Assembly (NCBI GenBank): GCA_963942565.1
Contig: OZ012690.1
Span: forward strand, 21,156,931 to 21,220,930
Source of the DNA: Maea johnstoni
Taxonomy: Eukaryota > Annelida > Polychaeta > Spionida > Magelonidae
Length of the DNA stretch: 64,000 nucleotides
Reading direction: 5' to 3'
The stretch's first letter is position 1, and every line of letters begins with the position of its first letter. Made by a program: the position numbers and the translations under genes. Below the pieces are notes generated by a model. It was given only the letters and a program-made list of their open reading frames with translations. It did no database searches and was not told the DNA's origin. Below are positions 25,131 to 64,000 of this stretch, piece by piece.

Positions 25131-25133
<3 letters not shown>

Positions 25134-25558
25134 ACACACACACACAAATGTCTCAAAACGTTTTTGCACCAGTCCATATATGTAAGCTGTCAAATGTTTC
25201 TGAGAGGGAAAATAATGCCACTCCATCCGTTCTGTACTAATAAGCTTCTCTGTATTGCCAGAGAGCTTTTCTATAAACGTAGACAGCTTCAAATACATGG
25301 TATATAGCAGTCCATTGTTAGACTCGTAGTGAGAGATTATGTGCAAACTGAACAGTGCAGACACATATATTCAAGAGGTTATTGATGCACAGATATACAC
25401 ACACACCAAACTGAGTTAATATCACTAACCGTGGTGTATCTTATATAATGTCTCTAGTGCAACGACGAGAAAAACTGCTTATTGAAATGAGATTATTACC
25501 CTGCTAGCAATGACTACTTATTTGTGCACCTGAATGTTGATTAAGGGGTCAGTGATGA

Positions 25559-25590
25559 AGGGGGGGTGGGGGGGGGGGGGGGGCATGGGG
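25559..25590 (+). repeat. poly-G tract
   Basis: G-runs of 7 and 17 separated by a single T; could form a G-quadruplex or be a sequencing-unstable site. The surrounding 25140-26000 shows nothing else I can name. Confidence 0.85.
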
Positions 25591-26009
25591 GACACTATTA
25601 CTTTGGAAAACACTACTTTTGCACCACAAGGAGAATCCGGTTCCAGAGACCAACATACAGTATTATAGTTATACAGAATTAAATATCATTCATATCTGCT
25701 TTATATTGGATTTTTTCTGTGGTGGAATATAACATAGCCCCCACCATAACCGAGACAAACACTGACAGGGGGCGTGATTATGAGGTACACAAACGAGCAC
25801 TACTCTCGCTGGATTGACAACAGCAAAGTTGGAAGACACTGGACAGCATGATGGCACCGGAGCCTGGGAGATACGCACACACTCATCTCTGCACCTAAAC
25901 AGGGCTGATTTGGAGGACAAGGAAGAAATCCACACCGAGCTGGCCTATGTGTAGTTAGCAAAAGCTTCATTGACTTGATCCATTTACATATGGAACCTAA
26001 ACAGACACC

Positions 26010-26213
26010 TTAACCCTTCCAATGCTGAGGCTACTTTCAGCCAACAAAGCACAAGGATGCATACATTTTTGAAAAGCATCTAAATCCTGTTATGTTGGTA
26101 TTTATCCAATAGTTCTCACTGAGTACTCTCAGATGAGTACCCACAATCCAGGGTTTCAGTCATTTTCAGGTTTTAACATCCCTCTGTATTGGCCAAATTA
26201 GCCACCAGCTGGA
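26010..26213 (-). mobile_element. piggyBac-like MITE, copy 5 (one end lost)
   Basis: TTAACCCTTCCAATGCTGAG at the left is intact; the other end stops at GCCACCAGCTGG without the CATAAGGG terminus. Confidence 0.7.
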
Positions 26214-26559
26214 TAGAGAAAACATTCGGATAATCTGCCACATCATGTCTCCAAATCAACCCCCGGCAACAATTATGATAACTCGTTGGTGCAAAGATGA
26301 GTGCCTGTTCATCCCCAAGATATATACTATGAAGATCAAGGTCACTCTGAAGTAGAAGTTGTAGTATATCCTATGGTACATTAAGACATGTCAACTCTAA
26401 CTAGTGACACTGATTACTAAAGGACAAGAGCACCCAAACTCACCATCATCATCATCAGCAGTTCTTTAAGAAAATAGACATGTGGGCTCTCAGCCATATT
26501 GAGAGGTGCCTCTTTCCCATCAGTACATAGATTATATATACATACATACATACATGAAA

Positions 26560-26567
<8 letters not shown>

Positions 26568-26650
<83 letters not shown>

Positions 26651-26671
26651 CATATATATGCATGTGTGTGA

Positions 26672-26740
<69 letters not shown>
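26568..26740. repeat. (AT)n microsatellite with central TG/CATG interruption
   Basis: Two AT runs split by CATACATATATATGCATGTG around 26645-26672. Confidence 0.95.
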
Positions 26741-26744
<4 letters not shown>

Positions 26745-27169
26745 CTATGTGTGTGTGGTTGTGTGTATATGTGTTAATATGATTCACATCAAGATAAATG
26801 GAAAATACATATGATATTATGATGTAGACCAGAAGTATATCTCTATAAACAGTACTATGTATTGTAGATATATAATTGGTATCATATAAAAATACAGGAG
26901 ACAGTAATAAGCAGGGCAACAGCAGATTTGACCTCTGACTTATATATTCCTTATACAGACAGCCAAAGGTATCTCATCAGTGGAATTCACATTGGTTTCT
27001 ACCAACCAACTTTATGGTAGGGTTTTGATAGTGAGAGCAGGGAATGAGGGAAGTGTTTTATTTTAACATTCTCATGCCTAGAGATCCATTGGTTTAACCA
27101 TTCACAGCTGCAGCAGTCCAACAAGGGGAGATTTTTGTGCAGATTTCGTTCAGAAATAATGCACCCTCA

Positions 27170-28000
27170 ATGTCATTTGACAATATCTTATCAAGCTGCC
27201 TGCTCTGCTGCACACACAAAGCTTGCAGAGCCATTTCCCAGGGACATTTCAGATATGTGCAGAAATGTAGTCCCCTCAGTGCCATGACATCAGACATCTC
27301 CAACAAAGCCAGCAGATTGGTCTCTCTGGGGCATAAGTGAGCATATTTGTCATATTGTTGAATCCCCTTTTGTAGGAATAAACCATTCATGTCTAATCGA
27401 CTTTTGTAGGAATAAACCATTAATGCTGAATCCCCTTTCGTAGGAATAAACCATTAATGTTGAATCCCCTTTCGTAGGCATAAACCGTTCATGTCCTATC
27501 CCCTTTTGTAGGAATCAACTATATCTTATTCAGCTGGCCTGCTCACACACACACACAGCTGGCAGGTATAAGCTTGTCAGGGGAGTCAGTTTGCAGATTT
27601 GATCTGAATTGCACCCCCCACCATGTCACTGTACCATATTTTATCCAGCCACGCTGCTCACACACTAAGCTGGCAGACTGGTTCCTTCAGGGCGATAAGT
27701 CTTTAGATTTATCAGGAATTTTACCTCCCTCTGCTTTACATAACCATACTTGGCCTAGCTGCACTCCCCACACACAAAACCAGCAAACTTGTACCAGAGG
27801 ATTTTTAGTTTACGTATTTGTCAAAAATTGTAGCCCTCTGGTGTCACTGAACCTAAGCTTACCAACACTGCATACACACAGTGTTGACAGATTTACATCT
27901 GCACCCAAGAGGGAATTGTTGTGCAGCCCTTTCAGTGTCATTGTATCCTATGTTTTTTAGTGTGCAGATTTGTCTGAGTGTGCATCTCCTTTGTTAGGTG
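27170..28000 (+). repeat. degenerate about 110-bp tandem repeat with 33-bp minisatellite
   Basis: Diverged copies of a segment with GCTG-x-x-TGCTCACACACA and a following GCAGA-x-TTG motif recur near 27185, 27535, 27645 and 27755. Embedded at 27355-27525 are five units of about 33-36 bp (CCCCTTTTGTAGGAATAAAC). The open frame at 27574-27960 runs through this repeat and is not supported as a gene. Confidence 0.55.
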
Positions 28001-28019
28001 ATACAACACTGGTGGTCTG

Positions 28020-28985
28020 ATAATAAGGTAGATTATTGACTGGCAATTATTCACCTGCTTGTGCTATTATTCCCCGTTTTTTGACTGATAGTGTGAATTA
28101 TTATATGACTCTTAATATAGGGTGAGGTATAACAATGTGTGTTATGTCCCTTCTTGGAGAAGAGAGAGTTAAGGGGGCTGGGGAAAGGAGGGGGATGGCA
28201 GCTAGGGGGTGGGAGGGTGAATAGAAATGGAAAATACACAAGAATATAAAGGAGAGAGAATAACGTAGCATCATACAAAGATTATCACCATCACAAAATA
28301 CTTATCCTAAATCAACAAGATAGAATTCTTCACATAAAATGCAACAAGTCACTTAAATACAATATGCTAAGTTAGCTTATAAGCTTCTACTATGTTAGAA
28401 TACAATTACACTACCTATAGTTGCCATGGTAATCACAAGGAATGTATTAAGTAAGATTATATCGGCTAAGAAGAACAATAAATAATAAAGAAGAGCAACA
28501 AAGGCCTCTAACAATCGGCCTTAACACAGCGGATATAAGCTGATATGGCAGAACAGCTATGTACAAAAGTAGAAAACAAAATGAACTCAAATGCAAGAAA
28601 TCATTCTATAAAAAACACACAAATTATAAACTAAAACTAACTTAGTCTCAGACCACTACGGGAATGATCACTGCTGTCTAGCTAGAAACACGATTATCAA
28701 AACGCGGTGTCCACCAAATGCGGCTAAAAGTTTAAAATGTTAGTTAGCTACTTGTGCATGTGAGTATCTCAGACATTTTTTTTTACAAAAGCTGATGACA
28801 GGTAGAAAAAGAACATTTTACAGAAAATTGAGATCAACATGAAGAATCACGAACAGCATGAGTGAAGTGTTTAAAGAAGTGTTGCAAATCTGTTTCGCAC
28901 ATTTCCTGCAGGCCGGCACAAATAGCCTTATGGAGTACACTGCATTGCTTCCGTAAACAGATCAAAAAGGTGGCAAGAAGCAGGA
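28020..28985. other. no feature recognised
   Basis: AT-rich sequence with a purine-rich patch (28150-28220). No exon, repeat family or RNA gene recognised. Confidence 0.4.
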
Positions 28986-28987
28986 TG

Positions 28988-29192
28988 TTAACGATTCCAA
29001 TGTTAAGGCTACTTTCATCCAAAGCACAATGACGCAAAGAGTTTTGAAAACCATCTAAACCCTGTCATGTTGGTATTCATTGGAAAGCAGCACCTGAGTA
29101 CTGTTAGATGAGTACCTATGTGCCTGGGTTTCGGTCATTTTTCAAGTTTTTTGCATCATTTTGTATTGGCCACCAGCAGCATAAGGGTTGAA
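28988..29192 (-). mobile_element. piggyBac-like MITE, copy 6
   Basis: Begins TTAACGATTCCAATGTTAAG and ends CAGCATAAGGGTTGA; moderately worn. Confidence 0.68.
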
Positions 29193-29635
29193 TGTCACAG
29201 CACTATTTCCTGTTGTTTAACAACAAGGTTTTGCGGTCAAGGGGGTCATCTCACACAAGCAGGAATTCAAGCTTAGATGCTTAAGATTGACCAATCAGAG
29301 CATTGCTTTCATTATCCAGTCAATGTATGCTGGCACCTGATTGGTTAAATTTAGAATATTCAAATCTTATCCAATCTCTTTTTGCAGAAATGTCACTGTG
29401 GCAGCCTGGTTACAGAACAATAACATTGCTGTAAACTGAGTATTCCAATTCACAAAGAGCAGATTTGACTATTATATAAGAATTGACTGCACATCATTGC
29501 TAAACTTCACAATCAGTATTTGCCAGCAAATACAAAGAATGGCAGCTTAGAATGGCAAACAGGGATACTTTGATTAATAAGACTACAAATTTCCTCTCAA
29601 GACACAAATTATTTTCATATTTTGACACACAAAAG

Positions 29636-29740
29636 ATTTTTGAAAACCATCTAAACCCTGTCATGTTGGTATCAATTGGAGCGCTCTCGCTGAGTACTTT
29701 TAGATGAGTACCCATGTGCCAGGGTTTCAGTCATTTTTAA
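29636..29740 (-). mobile_element. piggyBac-like MITE, copy 7 (fragment)
   Basis: Only the middle of the element is present (TTTGAAAACCATCTAAACCC to GTTTCAGTCATTTTTAAAG). Confidence 0.65.
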
Positions 29741-30089
29741 AGTTTTCATTAAACTATTGTAGTCTGAAAGGAGTGACAGTCAGAATGTATGTGTGCTACT
29801 ACTATGGGAGTGAATTGTGCTACCTCTGTGGCACAAGGCAAATCTATAGCGTTTTTAGCAGAAAGACTACCTGACTAGGCAACCATAGCTTTCACTCAAA
29901 TATTTCTTATAGTGGACAAGTATTTCATTAATATTTGCATACAATTCATAATGCCTGGGAATTCTGAACAAAATTAGGAATTTGAATTTTATCTATCAAT
30001 CAATTAGTAAACTAATTAATAAATTAATTGTTTATCTAATTCCTGCCTTTCAACATGACTACCAGTGTGAATGCTGGAGAACAACCTTT

Positions 30090-30302
30090 ATACTGTAAAA
30101 CCCATTAGTATCAAGCTCCTTTTAATTTCACGCATTTCGCGCTAGGTGATGATAACGCATATTCAACTGGCGCTGATATACGTTCAAAATAGCATAACAA
30201 TGCCCCATCTAGCGGTGGTACAGTTGATGTGTGTAATTAAATGGCCGCGATCAGATTCAGACGGCAGTTGCGCGAATATAAATGTGCGTTTTACAGTATA
30301 TC
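30090..30302. mobile_element. MITE with TATACTGTAAAAC ends
   Basis: The left end TATACTGTAAAACCCATTAG pairs with the right end GTGCGTTTTACAGTATA; inner arms also pair (GATAACGCATATTCAACTGG against CAGTTGCGCGAATAT). The ends are related to, but not the same as, those of the MITE at 9987. Confidence 0.6.
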
Positions 30303-30529
30303 ATGACACCAAAACTATGTTGTACCTGGCAGTCGATAACCTTATGCTACATATTGGCAAAAGAATAACTTCACAGCAAAATGATCCGGACAGATTTGCA
30401 ACACTTCCTTTCACCTTTCACTTTTTCAATATAGATATGAAAAACTCATACTACTTATTTATAATATCCATTGAATCTGAGTCAGAACTCAAACAATTTT
30501 TTTTTTTAGTTTTTAACTTATGAATTCAA

Positions 30530-33000
30530 TCCATACAGCATTTGGTGCCTTATAGTTCGATTGCACTGTACAATCATGTTGTAACCTGCATGATCCTTTG
30601 ACCAAGAGCCAGAATACACTTCGAGCAAGCACTGACAAACTTGAAACAGCACGATTTGTGATTGTCTACTAAATAGATATCTGTTCAAGGTAAATAGAAA
30701 ATATATAGATATATATAATAAATGTTATATGGCATATCATATATCATATAAAATCCTACAATTTTAGGTTAGTCAGAACTTGCTTCAAACATATGGGTCA
30801 TACAGCCCCTAGTCAATCTGGCCTTAATCCTCATTTAGATGCATCAACCTGACTTGTATACAGTATACAGAAACATTGAGATCCTATTGTACTATAAGAA
30901 ATAAGACATGGTGCCAAATTAAAATCTCTAAAACTTAACTCAAACGAAACACAGAGAACCAAGAAAGAAATGTGAAGGAAAATATCTAAATACCATTTTT
31001 TAATTAACAGAAATTCTAAAACAATATATGTATATATAAATATAACTTTAACAGCCTTAATTAATTGGTTACATGGCATTTCTAAGAACAGACACAGTAA
31101 CACATAGAGACACTCTTCCTCCCGTACATATCAAATAGAAAATTGCATTGAAAACAAATCCACCTTTCTGTTATTGGGCACACAACCATTTTCAACAACT
31201 ACTAGTTTGGTTAGCTTAGAAAAACATCTTCACAATAGAAAAAAATATCAACTCTTTGTGCATTTTTATGCACATTGTATTAACTGCCCATAATTGAATC
31301 AGGTGGCTCGTTTTTACTTAACTCTTATGAACGTTGCGTTCAACAATAAATTGCAGTATTAGCCCATTCATTTTCACAGTAACCTCTTGCCATTGCAAAT
31401 GACTTTAGAAATATCTTGAAAATGAAGGCATATGACAAGAGGAACAAGCAACATTTCTGCAAAAATATTTAACACATTTGCAATATTTTTGTTGTAAATT
31501 TTCACTCGTTTCTATACAACTGCCATGGTTTTGCTTTAGGAATTTGTCAATTAACTATTCATATTTACCAGGGTTTTGCTTTGGTAATTGCTGATTTTCA
31601 TTGTTGTATCAAACTTGCATTAAATCAATTAACCTATAGCAAACTGAGTTAACGATGTTTAAGTGGCAATCCAGATACACAATTTTCAAATTCGTTAAAC
31701 AGTTAGATTCAATAATGTTATTTCTTAAGTCATTTCTTATTTCTTAAGTATATCATTGTCTAGACTGCATTTTGGATTCTATTGTGTAATCTCTTAAGCA
31801 CAATACTTAATTCTGTCAATGTAGAGACAGCACTTAAGATTCTAATGTCATTTCTAATGCACAATTTAGAACTGTCAAAGTTTCTCACTGAATTTAAGAT
31901 TCATAGGTCATTTTTATGCATGATTCTAACTTCTTAACTCTGTCAATGAGTTAAGATTCTATAGTGGCATGATCCTTAACAACTATGCCAATATCCAAGA
32001 CTGCTTTTAATATTTATTTCTTATGCACAAAGCTTAACTCTGCCAATACATTGTGACTTGTATTCGAAGTGAGATCACTCTCCACACACTACACAGAGGC
32101 CACTCACTACCACTGCTACATGCCAGTAGCCACTTCTGTGCTGCCCCCTACCAACCCACCCTGGCTCCAACATTACTCAAACACCCCATTGAAGGGCAGG
32201 TTGAATACCTGGGCTCTGACTTAACAACAAACCATAAATAACAATTTATGTTGTAACAAAAACTGTCTGCAGTAGCGATTGCCATTGTTACACCAAAGGC
32301 TGAGTCTCAGTCCTAGAGGGGTTCTTGCACTAACTTCTGTGCCCCTTAGAGCAGGTGAAGGGGTCTAATAGAAACACCACTCATACTTCTATGTGACAAA
32401 AGTGTCGTGTCTGCTAGCTTCCAGCTCTAACCTTATGCTCATATCTACCTTCATTAAGTCAGATCATTATGGTGCTTTACCTTAGATAACCTAACAAGAA
32501 TACACTCTTTTTTCAAGATTACCATTGTTTTCAATCATGGCAAGCCAACGCTGGTAATTATTAAGTAATACATGACTAGCACTGCAATTCATAAACCGGT
32601 TTTATCCTTACAAGATGTCATCAAGGATATGGTGGATCTTTGTGTAATCTAATAGGATTGAAGTGACATACTTGAGGAGTGTGAGAAAGTTGCAAGTGAC
32701 TAGAGCTCGCTCCAATAACAAGAGGTCTATAGTCACAATTCATCTTTAACACTTTTGCATCTGGAGCGGACACATTGTCAAAAACTTTGTAGAAAAATTG
32801 CCAATTAAAGAAACTATTTGAAATATCTGAACAGGTAATTTTTAATTCAACAGAAGCAACAACTTCCATTCAAACATTTCTCAAAATAGAAAAAAGAAAT
32901 ATGATAAAAATCAAAAAATCAAAAAGAATATCTCAAAATAGTACTTTTTTATCAAGATATCACCATAGGTATTGGAGAATGTGGATGCTCAAGATGTGAA
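30530..33000. other. intergenic, AT-rich, one degenerate repeat
   Basis: No exon recognised. From about 31685 to 32055 a loose repeat of roughly 65 bp recurs (CTTAAG/TTAAGATTCTAATGTCATTTC with TCTGTCAATG). The rest shows nothing I can name. Confidence 0.45.
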
Positions 33001-33018
33001 TGTGTTAAGGACAAGACT

Positions 33019-33024
33019 TTTATT
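33019..33024 (-). terminator. candidate polyadenylation signal for the OTUD4-like gene
   Basis: AATAAA on the minus strand about 700 nt after the stop at 33727. It is the first AATAAA met downstream of the stop. The implied 3' UTR would include a piggyBac-like MITE. Confidence 0.35.
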
Positions 33025-33365
33025 ACCACCAAAACCAAACCATGGCTTTCTTTTAGTTCTGGGAACAAATTTCATTTCAGGATGAATGCCCATGCAGGGT
33101 TATTAGCATTTTGTTTTGTATGACTATGGGACAAAATGTGTCAGGATACAAAGAGAAAAAAGAAATAACTAACAGAATTCAAGCAACAACCAACTAATTC
33201 ACACTACAACTACAATGCAAAAGCCTTATAAAGTGCAGTAAAGGATAGTACGATATCTACATAAAAGATAGTAGGAGCGAGAAATATCACACAGATGCTA
33301 CAAGGTGCTAGGATGTCACAGCTAGCGCAGCAAGACAGTTGAAGGCACTAAATAGCATAATGATG

Positions 33366-33592
33366 ATAACCCTTTCAATGCTGGGGCTACTTTCGGCCAA
33401 AGAACAAGGATGCAAAGATTTTTTGAAATTTTTAAAAAACATCTAGACCTTGTCATATTGGTATTCATTAGATAGCCCTCGATGAGCACTCTCAAATGAG
33501 TACCCATTTGCCAGGGTTTCCGTTGTTTTGCTTTTTTTGTACATCATTTTGTATTGGCTGAATTAGCCAGCAGCAGCATATTAAAGGGTTAC
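33366..33592 (-). mobile_element. piggyBac-like MITE, copy 8
   Basis: Runs from AACCCTTTCAATGCTGGGGC to CAGCATATTAAAGGGTTA; probably within the OTUD4 3' UTR. Confidence 0.7.
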
Positions 33593-33726
33593 ATATTTAA
33601 GTGTTGTTGAAGTGGCAGCATGACTAGAAGATGTGCGGCAGACAGCAGTAGCATAAGATAAGGTTGAGGAGATCAGCAGTCAGTAGTAGTAGAAGACAGT
33701 CAGCAGCAGCGGTGGCAACTACGCGC

Positions 33727-62312
<28,586 letters not shown>

Positions 62313-62614
62313 CTGAAAAACAAGAAGGAACTTTAAGGCCAAGATAAAGAATAACTCCAATGATTGCCATTCTAGTCAAACATCACACATTAGTTGTGCA
62401 TAGATCCAAATGTTGCACCTATAGACGGATATGCTTTTCCAAAATTTAAGCTTCCATAACATAAAATCTTTAAGAAATATGTAAATGACAAATAATTTTC
62501 AAACGGGGGAAAATGTGACAAAAATCATGAGAACTAACAAAAAGAACAATACAAATATCTAGTTTGTTTCACTATTTCTCATTGAAAATAAAATTCACTG
62601 AATTTATAACAGAA

Positions 62615-62825
62615 ACAAGGCCCATACAATGCCGGCATAATGCAATCCAAGGACACCCAGTTTCTTGGGACGGATGTATGAATGACCTCATAACTGACCA
62701 TAGCTACGTGGGTCATTGCTGTGCTTGGCTTATTTTTTGACATGTTATCCATGGGTGTTTGTACAACCAGGCACTGGCAGAAGTCCAGGCAACTGGTGCA
62801 GGAATTAAATGTCTGTATTGTACAT
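62615..62825 (-). mobile_element. CAGTGC-family MITE, copy 8 (one end worn)
   Basis: The right end GTGCAGGAATTAAATGTCTG and the internal GGTTGT/GCACTGGCAGAAGTC blocks are clear; the left end is degraded (about 62619, CCCATACAATGCCGGCAT). Confidence 0.6.
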
Positions 62826-62829
62826 AACA

Positions 62830-63344
62830 ACTAGTTATTCTGATTGTGTATGACGGTAGCATGTCATGCTGCTTCAAGAAAAAGACAAGAATAACCGTGC
62901 CATGTACATCTAATGAATAAGCATTCTGATGATGCCATGTGTGATAACAAAAGAAATGCTACTCACTCATCATTTGCAAGTATTTCTATTTGCTATTGTA
63001 AGTTTAAACATTTTTAGTGGATTCATAAAGAATGACCTTAATACGTAAGCAATATTGAAAAGTATAAAAAGCAAGTAAAGCTGCTACCAAGAGATGACTA
63101 AAATAATAATGATTCCACAAATAACTATAGAAAGACACATTTTGTGATAACACAAGAACTACACACCTCAAACAATTTGATTGCAAATGAAATCTATTTT
63201 GCGTTAGAAAAAATAAAAGTATATTTTCACAAATTACCGAAGTAAGTCTAAGGCTTTATACAAAGGCAATTATGAAACATGAAAAAAATAAAAGTGAAAA
63301 CAACCTAAAAAATACTATCAAATAATTTTACATCATTTTGTGTT

Positions 63345-63384
<40 letters not shown>

Positions 63385-64000
63385 GTCTGTGGCAAACATA
63401 CATGCATCAAAGAACAGAGACATATATCACTAGCAGAGTGACAGCACTACATCTCCCCTGGTCAGGCTAAATGTGAGTAACACAAATGCCTTAACCAGCA
63501 GCTAGGTGTCTGCATCCTTTAGGGAAGTAATATGTGTGTACCAAAAAAAAACCCTAACATCCCAAGGTTTGATTACAATCCCAAGAGCTAGAAGCTAGCA
63601 AACAATTCAAACACTTAAATGCTCAGACATAACGTAGATGCCTAGCATTTTCTTCATCAGTATATCCACATTCATAACTGACACCTGAATATCTTGTTGG
63701 GTTCAGAAAAAATATGACCACCCTAAAGTATTATTTATGCAAAACTCAACATAGTCAATTGTGCAATAGCCGCAACTGCCCCAGACCTATGCTGGACAAG
63801 ACAAGCTAGCCTGCCATAAACTTGCCTGGCTGGACAGCCTTTTGTCACAGTCATTTTGAGTGTGTGGGGGCAAAATTAGGCGAGGAAAGATGATAGGAGT
63901 TGAGGAACCACCATCACAAAGCTACTTTGGGCATAGAATATCTGTCATATATTTGAAAGATAATTATAATAAGAGAAAGTAAATATCTCTTTTGTCAGTT
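62830..64000. other. OTUD4 intron, no exon recognised
   Basis: AT-rich sequence with a (GT)n run at 63349-63381. I looked on the minus strand for OTU-domain motifs and found none, so the next upstream exon should lie beyond 64000. Confidence 0.55.

Noticed and set aside
25740-25960. Possible exon-like stretches (RYTNEHYSRWIDNSKVGRHW on the plus strand; an 81-codon minus-strand frame)
   Set aside because: Short, unsupported by splice sites, and not matching any family I know.
27574-27960. 128-codon frame starting MSGESVCRFDLNCTPHHV
   Set aside because: It runs through a degenerate tandem repeat and has no known domain.

Overview
The window reads as genomic DNA of a marine invertebrate chordate, most probably a lancelet (Branchiostoma). 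The evidence is intron-rich genes closest to animal TRPC channels and OTUD4, an AT-rich sequence full of small DNA transposons with terminal inverted repeats (TIRs), long dinucleotide runs, and minisatellites that begin inside an exon edge and run into the intron. I recall that last type being described in amphioxus genes as 'mirage' minisatellites, but cannot check it here. The species call is an inference.

Left end (1-7396, + strand): the 3' end of a TRPC3/6/7-like cation channel gene. Three tandem 116-nt exons (1623-1738, 1786-1901, 1970-2085) encode alternative versions of the same 38-residue calmodulin/IP3-receptor-binding (CIRB) segment. They join a last exon at 7006-7396 that encodes a coiled-coil-like tail ending in a PDZ-ligand motif. 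Sizes, phases and the tiny introns say they are mutually exclusive.

Middle (about 7.4-33 kb): no host gene was recognised. The space holds an 8.1-kb foldback element (about 12.81-20.95 kb) with minisatellite ends, two other elements nested in its right arm, a 1.7-kb element full of short hairpins (21.26-22.96 kb), several families of miniature inverted-repeat transposable elements (MITEs), and AT microsatellites.

Right half (33.7-62.3 kb, - strand, running off the right edge): the 3' part of an OTUD4-family gene. Thirteen exons join in frame with GT/AG borders and give about 927 residues: the Tudor-like segment, an RG-rich part, the conserved LRFFFNLG motif, an acidic stretch, five His/Cys heptads, a PAM2-like motif and a Pro-rich end. 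The catalytic OTU domain would lie beyond 64 kb. The two genes converge. Five OTUD4 exons have copies of their own edge next to them in the adjoining intron, often as tandem arrays with copied splice sites; a sixth junction is nearly so.

The OTUD4 introns also hold a 2.8-kb palindromic transposon with a decayed transposase, a 1.9-kb minisatellite with open frames, a 2-kb tandem duplication, a tRNA-derived SINE with a 10-bp target-site duplication (TSD), and most of the 18 copies of a TTAA-flanked piggyBac-like MITE. One of those copies is split by a hAT-type MITE with a perfect 8-bp TSD, which gives a relative age.
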